DNA from: an uncultured Bacilli bacterium
GTDB taxonomy: Bacteria > Bacillota_I > Bacilli_A > RF39 > UBA660
Reading direction: 5' to 3'
Assembly (NCBI GenBank): GCA_910577505.1
Contig: CAJTLN010000002.1
Location: 248,001-312,000, forward strand
DNA length: 64,000 bases
How positions within the stretch are numbered: the stretch's first letter is position 1; every line of letters begins with the position of its first letter. Shown here piece after piece: positions 8,912 to 17,233 of this stretch. The notes under the pieces are model-generated. The model saw nothing but the letters and a program-made list of their open reading frames with translations. It ran no database searches and was not told where the DNA came from. The position numbers and the translations under genes were made by a program.

Positions 8912-9355
8912 ATGGAATATGAAGTAATTAGGGACTTAAGCGAAGAACAAATAGATAAAATTAAAAAAGAGTATAATCGTTCTTTTAATTTTGAAAATAC
9001 AATGGCTTTTAAAGTTAACGGAATATGTGTTGGTTTTGGAGTGGTTTATTTTATAAATGGACGTTTAACTGTTGAGTATTATTTATTTCATGAATTTCAG
9101 AACCAAGGATATGGCTCGGCACTTGTAAGTATTATATCTGATGCAATTGGAAGCGATTATCCTTTATATGATTCTTTGTATCTTTTAATACATAAGAATA
9201 ATGTTCCTTCACTGAAAGTAGCATTAAAAAGTGGATATAGAATGAACTGCTTGGATTGGGAATTTAGAAATATGGTAAATGATGATATGCCAGAATATTA
9301 TGTCTTATCAAAAAAGAATTCTTATTATAAAGAAATAGTGCTTAAAAAAGATTAA
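8912..9355 (+). CDS. GNAT family N-acetyltransferase
   Basis: A 147-residue protein with the GNAT fold. The acetyl-CoA pyrophosphate-binding motif reads FQNQGYGSAL (about 66-75), followed by HKNNVPSLKVALKSGYRM, the usual strand-helix-strand end. Substrate unknown. AGGTGAT precedes the ATG at 8912, so the in-frame start a few codons upstream is unlikely. It is inserted between the spoIVFB-like gene and the L21 operon, a place where Bacillus has no gene. Confidence 0.8.
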   Translation: MEYEVIRDLSEEQIDKIKKEYNRSFNFENTMAFKVNGICVGFGVVYFINGRLTVEYYLFHEFQNQGYGSALVSIISDAIGSDYPLYDSLYLLIHKNNVPSLKVALKSGYRMNCLDWEFRNMVNDDMPEYYVLSKKNSYYKEIVLKKD

Positions 9356-9533
9356 AATATATGTTTATGAGGCATGAAGTCTAGCTTAATTAGGAGTCAC
9401 ATTAGATTTTGTTATAAAGATAAAATTGATTTTATAGATATACTAATTATTTTTGTTTTTATTATTTGATGTTTTTTATATGGTTAATGTATTATGTATT
9501 TATATTTTATGATTCTATATAAAGCGATATCAT
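9356..9533. other. AT-rich intergenic stretch before the L21 promoter
   Basis: No open frame with a ribosome-binding site, no hairpin followed by a T-run and no recognisable RNA is visible here. Confidence 0.5.
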
Positions 9534-9562
9534 TTGACTTTATTAGGGCAATTTGTTATAAT
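9534..9562 (+). promoter_or_regulatory. Promoter of the rplU-prp-rpmA operon
   Basis: TTGACT (9534-9539), a 17-nt spacer and TATAAT (9557-9562), near consensus, just upstream of the L21 leader. Confidence 0.8.
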
Positions 9563-9569
9563 CTTGTTG

Positions 9570-9650
9570 TTTTGAAGCTTCATTCAAAACCGCACTAAAG
9601 AGGTTTAAGTACTTTGTGTCACCTTAAGGGCGCGTCTTAATTATATAAGG
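9570..9650 (+). ncRNA. Ribosomal protein L21 leader
   Basis: The transcript leader begins with a hairpin (GTTTTGAA/TTCAAAAC). It continues with the conserved block CGCACTAAAGAGGTTTAAGT, then TTGTGTCACC and GGCGCGTC, matching my recollection of the Bacillota L21 leader upstream of rplU. Such leaders are thought to bind a product of the operon and feed back on its expression. A covariance search against the Rfam L21 leader model would confirm it. Confidence 0.72.
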
Positions 9651-9660
9651 AGGTATGAAG

Positions 9661-9960
9661 ATGAAAGCTATATTTGTAACTGGTGGAAAACAATATTATG
9701 TTTCTGAAGGTGAAACTATCTACGTTGAAAAATTAGATAAAGAAGTAGGTTCTGAAGTTGAATTTACTGAAGTTTTATACGTTGATGGTGTTGCTGGTAC
9801 TCCAGTTGTTGACGGTGCAAAAGTTGTTTGTTCTGTAGAAAAACAAGGAAAACAAAAAAAGGTTGTTGTTTTCAAATACAGACCTAAGAAAAAATTCCGT
9901 AATAAACAAGGTCATAGACAACCATATACTAAGTTAACTGTTAAGAAAATTGTTAAATAA
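9661..9960 (+). CDS. rplU: 50S ribosomal protein L21
   Basis: A component of the large ribosomal subunit that contacts 23S rRNA. The start KAIFVTGGKQYYVSEG and the end RQPYTKLTVKKI are typical. At 100 residues it is full length. An in-frame ATG at 9655 directly abuts AAGGAGGT, so the ATG at 9661 (6 nt after it) is the better start. Codon choice includes more C-ending codons than its neighbours, as expected for a highly expressed gene. It is first in the rplU-prp-rpmA operon. Confidence 0.96.
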   Translation: MKAIFVTGGKQYYVSEGETIYVEKLDKEVGSEVEFTEVLYVDGVAGTPVVDGAKVVCSVEKQGKQKKVVVFKYRPKKKFRNKQGHRQPYTKLTVKKIVK

Positions 9961-9962
9961 TA

Positions 9963-10271
9963 ATGATTAAAGTAACTGTAAAAAGACAAAGTAAAAAAGT
10001 CTATGAAATTGTAATAAAGGGTCATGCTGGGTATGATGAAATAGGCAAAGATATAGTATGTGCTGCAGTTAGTAGTATGGCTATAACTACTATAAATGGA
10101 ATCATAGCATTAGATGATTCGATTGATTACGAAGAAAATTCTGGTTTACTTAAAATCAGAGTAAAAAAAGATACTGAAATTAATGATAAGTTATTAGATA
10201 ACTTAGTTAGAATGTTTAAAGAATTAAGTGAACAGTATCCAAAAAATATTGAGATTAGAAATGAGGATTAA
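9963..10271 (+). CDS. prp: Ribosomal-processing cysteine protease Prp
   Basis: Prp (YsxB in Bacillus) removes the N-terminal extension of L27 in Bacillota. The catalytic His and Cys are in GHAGYDEIGKDIVCAAVS (about residues 20-37). At 102 residues it is a normal length. It sits between rplU and rpmA, with 2 nt and 0 nt gaps, and its substrate L27 next door carries the cleavable extension. Confidence 0.93.
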   Translation: MIKVTVKRQSKKVYEIVIKGHAGYDEIGKDIVCAAVSSMAITTINGIIALDDSIDYEENSGLLKIRVKKDTEINDKLLDNLVRMFKELSEQYPKNIEIRNED

Positions 10272-10559
10272 ATGATGAAATTTTTAAGTTTAAATATCCA
10301 ATTATTCGCTCACGTTAAAGCTCAAGGTTCTACTCAAAACGGTAGAGATTCTAGAGGTCGTAGATTAGGTGCTAAAGCAGCTGATGGACAAACTGTTTCT
10401 GCAGGTAGTATATTATACCGTCAAAGAGGAACTAAGATTTATCCTGGCGTTAATGTTGGAATGGGTAAAGATCATACTTTATTCGCTAAAGTTTCTGGCG
10501 TAGTTAAATTCGAAAGACTAGGTAGAGACAAGAAAAAAGTTAGTGTTTACGAAGCTTAG
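10272..10559 (+). CDS. rpmA: 50S ribosomal protein L27 with Prp-cleaved extension
   Basis: L27 reaches the peptidyl-transferase centre with its N terminus. The precursor begins MMKFLSLNIQLFA, which fits the Prp recognition pattern (LNxQxFA), so cleavage should leave HVKAQGSTQNGRDS as the mature start. The rest of the 95-residue protein is conserved. It is the last gene before a palindromic terminator. Confidence 0.96.
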   Translation: MMKFLSLNIQLFAHVKAQGSTQNGRDSRGRRLGAKAADGQTVSAGSILYRQRGTKIYPGVNVGMGKDHTLFAKVSGVVKFERLGRDKKKVSVYEA

Positions 10560-10564
10560 TAAAT

Positions 10565-10590
10565 AAAAGACCTTTTAAAAGGTCTTTTAT
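10565..10590 (+). terminator. Terminator of the rplU-prp-rpmA operon
   Basis: The 24-nt perfect palindrome AAAAGACC-TTTTAAAA-GGTCTTTT (10565-10588) follows the rpmA stop by 5 nt. Confidence 0.8.
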
Positions 10591-10592
10591 TT

Positions 10593-10871
10593 ATGATAAA
10601 ATATAGTTATATGATAAGTTATTATATTTTAAAAATCATGTTAGATGGTTTTTTATATAGTTTACTAATAAATGAATTATATAAAGAAAAGTTTGCTCTA
10701 TTTATAAATGATGGTATAATAGACATCGTTTCTTTAAGTGATGAAGAATTGTATAATAATATTAATAATTTATTCGGATGGATAGCAAATTTAATGTGTA
10801 TACAAGATGAAGTAGATATATTACAAAGAAATTTTGTATCTTTGCGTGAATTTGATAAAGTGGTAATGTAA
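10593..10871 (+). CDS. Small unknown protein in the spo0B position
   Basis: An open frame of up to 92 residues between rpmA and obg, the place of spo0B in Bacillus. The protein has a hydrophobic N-terminal part and an acidic, helical C-terminal part. I see no Spo0B histidine motif. The first ATG overlaps TATGATAAAAT, which looks like a -10 box, so the real start may be 10611 or 10638, though neither has a good ribosome-binding site. An overlapping minus-strand frame has less convincing composition. Function unknown. Confidence 0.45.
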   Translation: MIKYSYMISYYILKIMLDGFLYSLLINELYKEKFALFINDGIIDIVSLSDEELYNNINNLFGWIANLMCIQDEVDILQRNFVSLREFDKVVM

Positions 10872-10949
10872 TAAAGAAATTTTTGGTTGTAATGTTTGAA
10901 CATTATGGAAGACTAATGAGTAGTGATACACAAGAAAGGGTGTTGTAAA

Positions 10950-12227
10950 ATGTTTGTTGATGAGGTTGTTATAAAATTAATAGCTGGTAAAGGTGGAGAT
11001 GGATGCACCTCTTTTAGAAGAGAAAAGTTTATTCCCCTTGGAGGTCCTAATGGTGGTAATGGAGGCAAAGGGGCTGATATTATCTTTGAAGTAGAAAAAG
11101 GACTTAAAACTTTAGTTGATTTAAAATATCGTAAACAAATTAAAGGTGATAAAGGCGTAAATGGTAAAGGTTCAGATAAGCATGGAGCTAAAGCAGAAGA
11201 TGTTATAGTAAAAGTTCCTGAAGGGACGACTTTAATTGATCAAGATACAGGTTTAGTTATTTGTGATTTAGTTAAAGAAGGAGATTCTTTTGTTGTATGT
11301 CATGGTGGTCGTGGTGGTAGAGGAAATAAAGCTTTTGCTACACAAGAAGATCCTGCACCTAAAATGAGTGAATATGGTGAACCTGGAGAAGAAAGAATTG
11401 TTAAATGTGAACTAAAAATGCTTGCTGATGTTGGTTTAGTTGGAATGCCATCAGTAGGTAAAAGTACGATTCTTTCCTTAATAAGTGGAGCTAATCCTAA
11501 AATTGCTGCTTATCATTTTACAACGTTAAGTCCTAATTTAGGCGTTGTTAAATTAAAAGATCAAAGGGTGTTTGTAATGGCTGACTTACCTGGATTAATA
11601 GAAGGGGCGTCAGAAGGAGCTGGATTAGGCGAGAGATTTTTAAAACATGCAATGCGCACTAAAGTAATTGGTCATGTTATTGATATGGGAGCATTTGAGG
11701 GTAGAAATCCAATTGATGATTATAAAGCTATTAGAAAAGAAATAGAAAGCTATGATGAAAAGCTTGCTCGTAAACCAGAATTAATAATTGCTAATAAAAT
11801 GGATTTAAATGATGCTAAAGATAATTTAGAAAAGTTTAAGAAGGAATTTCCTGATTTAGAAGTAGTTGAAATATCTGCTATGAATAGAGAAGGTATTGAT
11901 GAAATGATTATTAAACTTGCTGATATGTTAGATGAAGCAGAATTAGAACCTTTATATGAAGAAACTAGTTATGAAAGTCATGTAATTTATAAGTTTAAGA
12001 ATGAAAAACCTTATACTATTACAAGAGATGAAGAAGGGGTCTGGATTATTAAGGGCGATGAAATCGAAAAACTTCTTCGTATGACTAAATTTGAAGAAGA
12101 TGAAGGGGTTAGAAGGTTTGCTCGTAAATTACGTGGTATGGGTGTTGATGATGAACTTGAACGTCTAGGTGCTTTAAAGGGCGATGATGTTCAAATTCTA
12201 GATTATATGTTTACGTTTAAAGATTAA
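10950..12227 (+). CDS. obgE: GTPase Obg/CgtA
   Basis: An essential GTPase that binds the 50S subunit and acts in ribosome assembly and stress control. The N-terminal glycine-rich Obg fold (MFVDEVV, then GGPNGGNGGKGAD) is followed by the G domain: G1 GMPSVGKS (about 165), G3 DLPGLIEGASEGAGLG, G4 NKMD and G5 SAMN. A C-terminal OCT domain ends near 425. Starts upstream add nine residues not seen in the family, so MFVDEV at 10950 is chosen. Synteny with rpmA matches Bacillus. Confidence 0.96.
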   Translation: MFVDEVVIKLIAGKGGDGCTSFRREKFIPLGGPNGGNGGKGADIIFEVEKGLKTLVDLKYRKQIKGDKGVNGKGSDKHGAKAEDVIVKVPEGTTLIDQDTGLVICDLVKEGDSFVVCHGGRGGRGNKAFATQEDPAPKMSEYGEPGEERIVKCELKMLADVGLVGMPSVGKSTILSLISGANPKIAAYHFTTLSPNLGVVKLKDQRVFVMADLPGLIEGASEGAGLGERFLKHAMRTKVIGHVIDMGAFEGRNPIDDYKAIRKEIESYDEKLARKPELIIANKMDLNDAKDNLEKFKKEFPDLEVVEISAMNREGIDEMIIKLADMLDEAELEPLYEETSYESHVIYKFKNEKPYTITRDEEGVWIIKGDEIEKLLRMTKFEEDEGVRRFARKLRGMGVDDELERLGALKGDDVQILDYMFTFKD

Positions 12228-12228
12228 T

Positions 12229-12256
12229 AGAAGGCTTTAGAAATAAAGTCTTTTTG
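12229..12256 (+). terminator. Terminator after obg
   Basis: A stem AAGGCTTTA/TAAAGTCTT (one G-T pair) with a short loop, then T5. Confidence 0.6.
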
Positions 12257-12257
12257 C

Positions 12258-12286
12258 TTGTTATAAATAATTAATTTTATTATAAT
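12258..12286 (+). promoter_or_regulatory. Promoter of the poly-sigma-4-like gene
   Basis: TTGTTA (12258-12263), 17-nt spacer, TATAAT (12281-12286). The start codon is only 19 nt after the -10 box. Confidence 0.7.
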
Positions 12287-12304
12287 AAATAGTCAGGTGA
12301 TACT

Positions 12305-15300
12305 ATGAGTAAAAAATATGGGGAAATGTTTCAATTGTATTATAAAAAAATTTTAGAATATCCAAGTTTTTCACGTGAAGAAATAGAAGATATGTTAAAA
12401 GATAGCAAATCGGGAGATTTGGATTTACTTGATAAAATTGTTAATAATTATTTAAAAGTTGTTATAAGTGTTGTATATAAATATGAAAGTCAAGTTGATG
12501 AAAATAATATAATGGCTGTTATTCATTGTGGTAATTTAGCTTTAACAAATGCAATAAGAGATTATGAAGAAGACAAAAATGATTTAGACAAGTATATAGT
12601 TAATAGTATTAATCAAGCTATAAGAGAATATTTTAAAAATTGTAAAAGTTATGGAAGTTTAAAAATAAATGAATTAAATTTTGATGGAATAGATATGAAT
12701 ATGCTTCTTTTATTAAATTCTAAATTAGATGATAAAATGTATTATGTTTTTTATAATATTTTATCTGGCAAAACAGTTTTTGAAATAGCACAAAGCATGG
12801 GTGTGCAGGAAGTAAGAATAAATGAAATATTAGAAGATGCCTTTAAAATATATAACCTTTATTATGGTAAGGGGGAACTATATCAAATAGCAATTAGGGA
12901 GATAAATAAAAAAGAAGGTAAAAAGAAACAAAGGATAAAAATAAATCCTCTTAGTGTAGATGATATTATTAATTTTTTATATTTGCAAAATGTTTTGACA
13001 AGTGAAGAAGCTAGATTATATTATTATCAAGAATTTTCAAAATATGAATATGATACCTTGGAATTATGTAAGATAATGAAATTAACAAGATTTAAATTTA
13101 TAGAATTAAATAGAACATTAAAACTTAAGATGAGCACATATTTAGGTACTAAAGATTTCTTAGCTTATAGAGAAGAAATGCAATTAAAATATGGGGATTT
13201 TTTATATGATATGCTTGATAAAAATAAAATAAAAGAGGTTAATTATGGTGAAATAAAGAAATTGTGTGATTCATTAACTTTAGAGGAGATAAGAGAACAA
13301 TTAGGAGATAATATAGTTTTATTGAATGCTGATGAAATAAGTTTGTTAAATAGATTTTTTGGAAATGTTGAAGATATGTATATTGAAACTGATAAAGTTG
13401 AGATGGATATTAATTTGAGAAAATTTGGTTTTAATAGGAATAATCACAGAATACAGCCTCGTAAATTATATGGAGATTTTTTAAAGTATAAGGAAGAATT
13501 TAGCGAAGAACAAGCACTTTTCTTGGAATGTTATTATTTTAAAATAAAAGATAGAGATATATTTAAAAAAGAATATCCTAATAGTTCATTATATTATAGA
13601 TATGAATATTTAGTTAATCGTTTAGAAATGTTACACTATGGTATTTATAAAATCTTAGAAAATAATTTTAACAAAGATAAATATTTAATTGTTAAAGAAA
13701 AATATGGAAATAGATTTACTCCAGAAAAATTAGCTGTCTTAGATTTGTATTACGGAGTTGGAGGAAGAAGATATACTGTTAAAGAGATTACTCAAATGTA
13801 TGGATATAATTATCTTAGAGGACATGATCTTTTAAGTGATGCTCGTGAAAGTTGTATAAATTTATATTCAAATAGAGGAAATAGGCTAGAGATAGATAAA
13901 CAATTATATATTCCTTATTTAGATAAAAAATATGAGTATACGGAAGAAACAAGAAGTATTCTTTATATGTATTTAGTTTTAGAAGATAGTTATGATGTAA
14001 TATCTTCAAAGACTGGATTAACTAAATATAGAATATCCAACATTATAACTGATGGAATAAGAAAAATTGATGGATATAGATTTGGATTATTTCAACCATT
14101 AGATATTAATGAATTTGATTTGAATGGAGTATTTCAATTATATGAAAACAGTTTTAATGAATTAGATAAATGTATATTGCGTGATAAATTTCTTAATAAT
14201 ATAGAGAATAGAGATATTGCTATTAAATATCAAGAGCATATTAGTAAAGACAATAGCAGTCTTGATTCAATAAAGAAAGTATTGTTAGAAGTTAATAGAG
14301 TTATTAGTAAGTTTTATAAATTATTATTTAAGTATAGAATTAATAATGTACAAATAGATGAAGAAGATATTCGAAGAGAAATTAATAGACATGTTTCAGA
14401 AAGTATTTTAAACGAAAAAGAAAAGTTGGTTTTAAGTTATATTTTTGGTATTCCGTATTTAGGAAATGAAAAAGGAGAAGAACTGCCAATTGCTAGTGTT
14501 GCTAAAAGATTGAATGTAACATTAAATGTTTGTAGACATAATTATTATGCTGGTCTTGATAATATTAAAGGAAGAAAAATTGGAATATTAAAACCTGATT
14601 TATGTTTTATTAGTAGAGATGAGTTAGATAAAATATTAGATGATAAAAATTTACCAATAAGTGATAAAGAACGTATGATTATATGTCATTTATTTGAATT
14701 AAAAGGATATGAATATAAAAGTTTATCTACTATAGTTGAAATGCTTGGTGAAGGAAGCGGGAGTGTAAGAAGAAGATACTATAGAGCGATTGTTACGATT
14801 AAAAAATATATGAATGGGGAAATTGATGCTAAATTAGACTATGAGGAGGATATTGTTCCTTTACTTAAATATTTTAGTTTAGGGGATAGAATTCTTATAG
14901 AAGATTATTTTAAAAATAATATTACGTATGAAAAAATGAGTCAAAAATATAATATGACTTTTGATAGAATAGTAAAAATTATGAGTAGAATTAAAATTAA
15001 TCTTTTTGATTTAGTGGATGATCCTAATACTAGAAAATTTGATTTTGATTATTATTTGCAAGTAAGGGATGATAGAAATCTACCTTTTTATGGTAACTTA
15101 CCTTTGGCGATTCAAATATTTGATCTTTATTTTGGAATGAATCAAGTAGAACGTTTGAGTGTCCCTGAAATAATTAAAAAATTAGATTTAAGTTTTAAAA
15201 CAACTGCTATTAATAATTGTATAAAACATTTAATGTTGGCGATTTGTAAATTAAGAGACGGAATGTTTAAAGAGAAAGAATTTACTTATGATGAAATTAT

Positions 15301-15700
15301 AGATTATTTTAATGGACATAGTAGTGAGATGCGTTCTACTCATAGAGTTTATTATGATAGATATTTTACAAGAATGAATAAAAAAAGAGAATTGAATGGT
15401 ATTCAGTCTAAGGTATCAGAATATATTACTTATGATTTGTTGAGGGAGCAAAGAGATGATTGTTTTAAATTGGAAACAGGAACTCGTGCCAGTGCTTTAA
15501 GTATATTAAGAGATAATGTTAGAATGCCAATAAAGGTAGATACAAAGAAATCATTAATGTATTATTATGGGATAAGATGGCGTGATATTATGAGTGGTAA
15601 AGAGATAAATCATGTTTATAGAATTATGGATAATTTGATAAAACAAGGAATTTTAATTTTGGAAGATAAAGATAAAAATAAAAAATTACAAAAAAGCTAG
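12305..15700 (+). CDS. Giant sigma-70-like protein with serial region-4-like HTH units
   Basis: This 1131-residue protein opens with a stretch like sigma region 2 (about 35-112: NNYLKVVISVVYKY, then NQAIREYF). After it comes a chain of units resembling sigma region 4, each an acidic helix, a hydrophobic YYG/YF core and a helix-turn-helix such as KTVFEIAQSMGVQEVRINE. By eye they lie near 138-186, 231-280, 398-455, 470-522, 545-590, 617-672, 702-756, 784-838, 856-903 and 932-985, with a basic C-terminal tail. No canonical -10 recognition helix is evident. It has its own promoter and AGGTGA site. It could be a DNA-binding scaffold, a sigma-like regulator or an anti-sigma mimic. Function is inference. 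Confidence 0.6.
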   Translation: MSKKYGEMFQLYYKKILEYPSFSREEIEDMLKDSKSGDLDLLDKIVNNYLKVVISVVYKYESQVDENNIMAVIHCGNLALTNAIRDYEEDKNDLDKYIVNSINQAIREYFKNCKSYGSLKINELNFDGIDMNMLLLLNSKLDDKMYYVFYNILSGKTVFEIAQSMGVQEVRINEILEDAFKIYNLYYGKGELYQIAIREINKKEGKKKQRIKINPLSVDDIINFLYLQNVLTSEEARLYYYQEFSKYEYDTLELCKIMKLTRFKFIELNRTLKLKMSTYLGTKDFLAYREEMQLKYGDFLYDMLDKNKIKEVNYGEIKKLCDSLTLEEIREQLGDNIVLLNADEISLLNRFFGNVEDMYIETDKVEMDINLRKFGFNRNNHRIQPRKLYGDFLKYKEEFSEEQALFLECYYFKIKDRDIFKKEYPNSSLYYRYEYLVNRLEMLHYGIYKILENNFNKDKYLIVKEKYGNRFTPEKLAVLDLYYGVGGRRYTVKEITQMYGYNYLRGHDLLSDARESCINLYSNRGNRLEIDKQLYIPYLDKKYEYTEETRSILYMYLVLEDSYDVISSKTGLTKYRISNIITDGIRKIDGYRFGLFQPLDINEFDLNGVFQLYENSFNELDKCILRDKFLNNIENRDIAIKYQEHISKDNSSLDSIKKVLLEVNRVISKFYKLLFKYRINNVQIDEEDIRREINRHVSESILNEKEKLVLSYIFGIPYLGNEKGEELPIASVAKRLNVTLNVCRHNYYAGLDNIKGRKIGILKPDLCFISRDELDKILDDKNLPISDKERMIICHLFELKGYEYKSLSTIVEMLGEGSGSVRRRYYRAIVTIKKYMNGEIDAKLDYEEDIVPLLKYFSLGDRILIEDYFKNNITYEKMSQKYNMTFDRIVKIMSRIKINLFDLVDDPNTRKFDFDYYLQVRDDRNLPFYGNLPLAIQIFDLYFGMNQVERLSVPEIIKKLDLSFKTTAINNCIKHLMLAICKLRDGMFKEKEFTYDEIIDYFNGHSSEMRSTHRVYYDRYFTRMNKKRELNGIQSKVSEYITYDLLREQRDDCFKLETGTRASALSILRDNVRMPIKVDTKKSLMYYYGIRWRDIMSGKEINHVYRIMDNLIKQGILILEDKDKNKKLQKS

Positions 15701-15749
15701 TAAGATATACTTTTTGTATGATAAAATTCTTATGGAAGGTAGTGTTAAT

Positions 15750-17150
15750 ATGAATTATGATGTTGTTATTGTTGGTGCTGGACCAGCTGGTTTGTTTAGT
15801 GCTTATGAATTAATTACAAAAAATAAAAAATTAAAAGTCGCAGTATTAGATAAAGGATTTAGGGTACAAAAAAGAGTATGCCCAATGAATAAAAATGGAG
15901 TACCATGTCAGAATTGTAATCCATGTGCTATATTAGCAGGCTATGGTGGAGCGGGAACTTTTAGTGATGGAAAATTAAATTTCATTCCTAGGCTAGGTAA
16001 GAGTGATTTAACTAAGTATATGGATGAAAGTGATGCATATAAATTAATTGATGAAACTGAGGAAATATTTAATAAATTTAAAATGGATGCTGAAGTATAC
16101 CCAAGTAATATAGATGAAGCTAATGAGATAAAAAGAAAAGTCTCTATTTCTGGGGCTAAATTGTTACTTATTAAGCAAAAACATTTAGGTAGTGATCATT
16201 TGCCTGAATATATAGATGGAATATGTGATTATTTAATAGAAAATGGCGTTACTTTAATTGATAGAGCAGATGTAGTAGACATTAAAACTGTTGATAGTGA
16301 TAATCATGAAGTAACTTATGAAACTGGAAAAACAAAGACAGTTTTAAATACTAAAAATGTTATTGTAGCTCCTGGTAGAACTGGAGCTAAATGGATTCAA
16401 GAGTTAGCTGATAAATATAATATTCCTTATTTATCTCAAAGTATTGAAATAGGTGTTAGAGTAGAGGTAAGAAAAGAAATAATGGAAGAGATAACTAATG
16501 TTATTTATGATCCGACTATATTTATTAAAACTGATACTTATGGTGATGAAATTCGAACATTTTGTACTAATCCTGGTGGTTTTGTTGCTAAAGAGAATTA
16601 TTATGGATATATATGTGTAAATGGACATGCATTAAAGGAAATTAAATCTAATAATACAAATTTTGCATTTATATCTAAAGTTAATTTAACAGAACCAGTT
16701 ACTAATACAAGACTTTATGGTGAATCTATTGCAAGAATCGCTAATGTACTGGGAGATGGTAAACCAATTATTCAATCTCTTAAAGATTTAAGGAATGGTA
16801 GAAGAAGTGAATGGCATAGAATAAAAAAAGGATTTATTGAACCAACACTTAAGGATTGTGTAGCTGGTGATTTGGCTCTTGTAATGCCTCATAGAATTAT
16901 CACTAATATATTAGAAGGATTAGAAAAGTTAGATAAAATAATTCCAGGTGTTGCTAATGATGATACATTACTTTATGGACCGGAAATTAAATTTTTCAGT
17001 AATGAGATAGAAACTGATAATAATTTTAAATTAGAGAATGATAATATTTATTTTATTGGAGATGGAGCAGGAAAAGCTGGTAATATAGTTACTGCAGCAG
17101 CAACTGGTCTAGTAGCAGCTAGAGATATATTGAATAAAACAAATCTATAA
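15750..17150 (+). CDS. FAD-dependent dehydrogenase (COG2509 type)
   Basis: A flavoprotein of 466 residues with an N-terminal FAD-binding Rossmann motif (VVIVGAGPAGLFSAYE), a Cys-rich segment CPMNKNGVPCQNCNPC (about 49-64), and GYGGAGTFSDGKLN. The C-terminal FAD-contacting segment IGDGAGKAGNIVTAAATG is present. This is the architecture of the widespread uncharacterised NAD(P)/FAD-dependent dehydrogenases of COG2509; the substrate is unknown. A start at 15714 is possible but lacks a binding site, and the ATG at 15750 restores the usual N terminus, with GGAAGGTAGTG upstream. It is a single-gene unit. Confidence 0.85.
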   Translation: MNYDVVIVGAGPAGLFSAYELITKNKKLKVAVLDKGFRVQKRVCPMNKNGVPCQNCNPCAILAGYGGAGTFSDGKLNFIPRLGKSDLTKYMDESDAYKLIDETEEIFNKFKMDAEVYPSNIDEANEIKRKVSISGAKLLLIKQKHLGSDHLPEYIDGICDYLIENGVTLIDRADVVDIKTVDSDNHEVTYETGKTKTVLNTKNVIVAPGRTGAKWIQELADKYNIPYLSQSIEIGVRVEVRKEIMEEITNVIYDPTIFIKTDTYGDEIRTFCTNPGGFVAKENYYGYICVNGHALKEIKSNNTNFAFISKVNLTEPVTNTRLYGESIARIANVLGDGKPIIQSLKDLRNGRRSEWHRIKKGFIEPTLKDCVAGDLALVMPHRIITNILEGLEKLDKIIPGVANDDTLLYGPEIKFFSNEIETDNNFKLENDNIYFIGDGAGKAGNIVTAAATGLVAARDILNKTNL

Positions 17151-17154
17151 AGAG

Positions 17155-17174
17155 AAATCTTTGTAGATTTTTTT
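17155..17174 (+). terminator. Terminator after the FAD dehydrogenase gene
   Basis: A short AAATCT/AGATTT stem with a TTGT loop and a T-run. Confidence 0.6.
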
Positions 17175-17233
17175 ACTATTTTTTAAAAAAAATGTTATAG
17201 TAATAGATATTAAAAATTCTTAAAGGTGATTTT

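Noticed and set aside
9570..9650. tRNA-like or T-box element upstream of rplU
   Set aside because: No cloverleaf, CCA end, specifier loop or TGGNACC-type sequence; the L21 leader explains the conserved bases.
10622..10903. 93-codon minus-strand frame opposite the small gene before obg
   Set aside because: Its composition (Ser, Asn, Lys, Tyr) is less gene-like than the + strand frame and its orientation conflicts with the operon.
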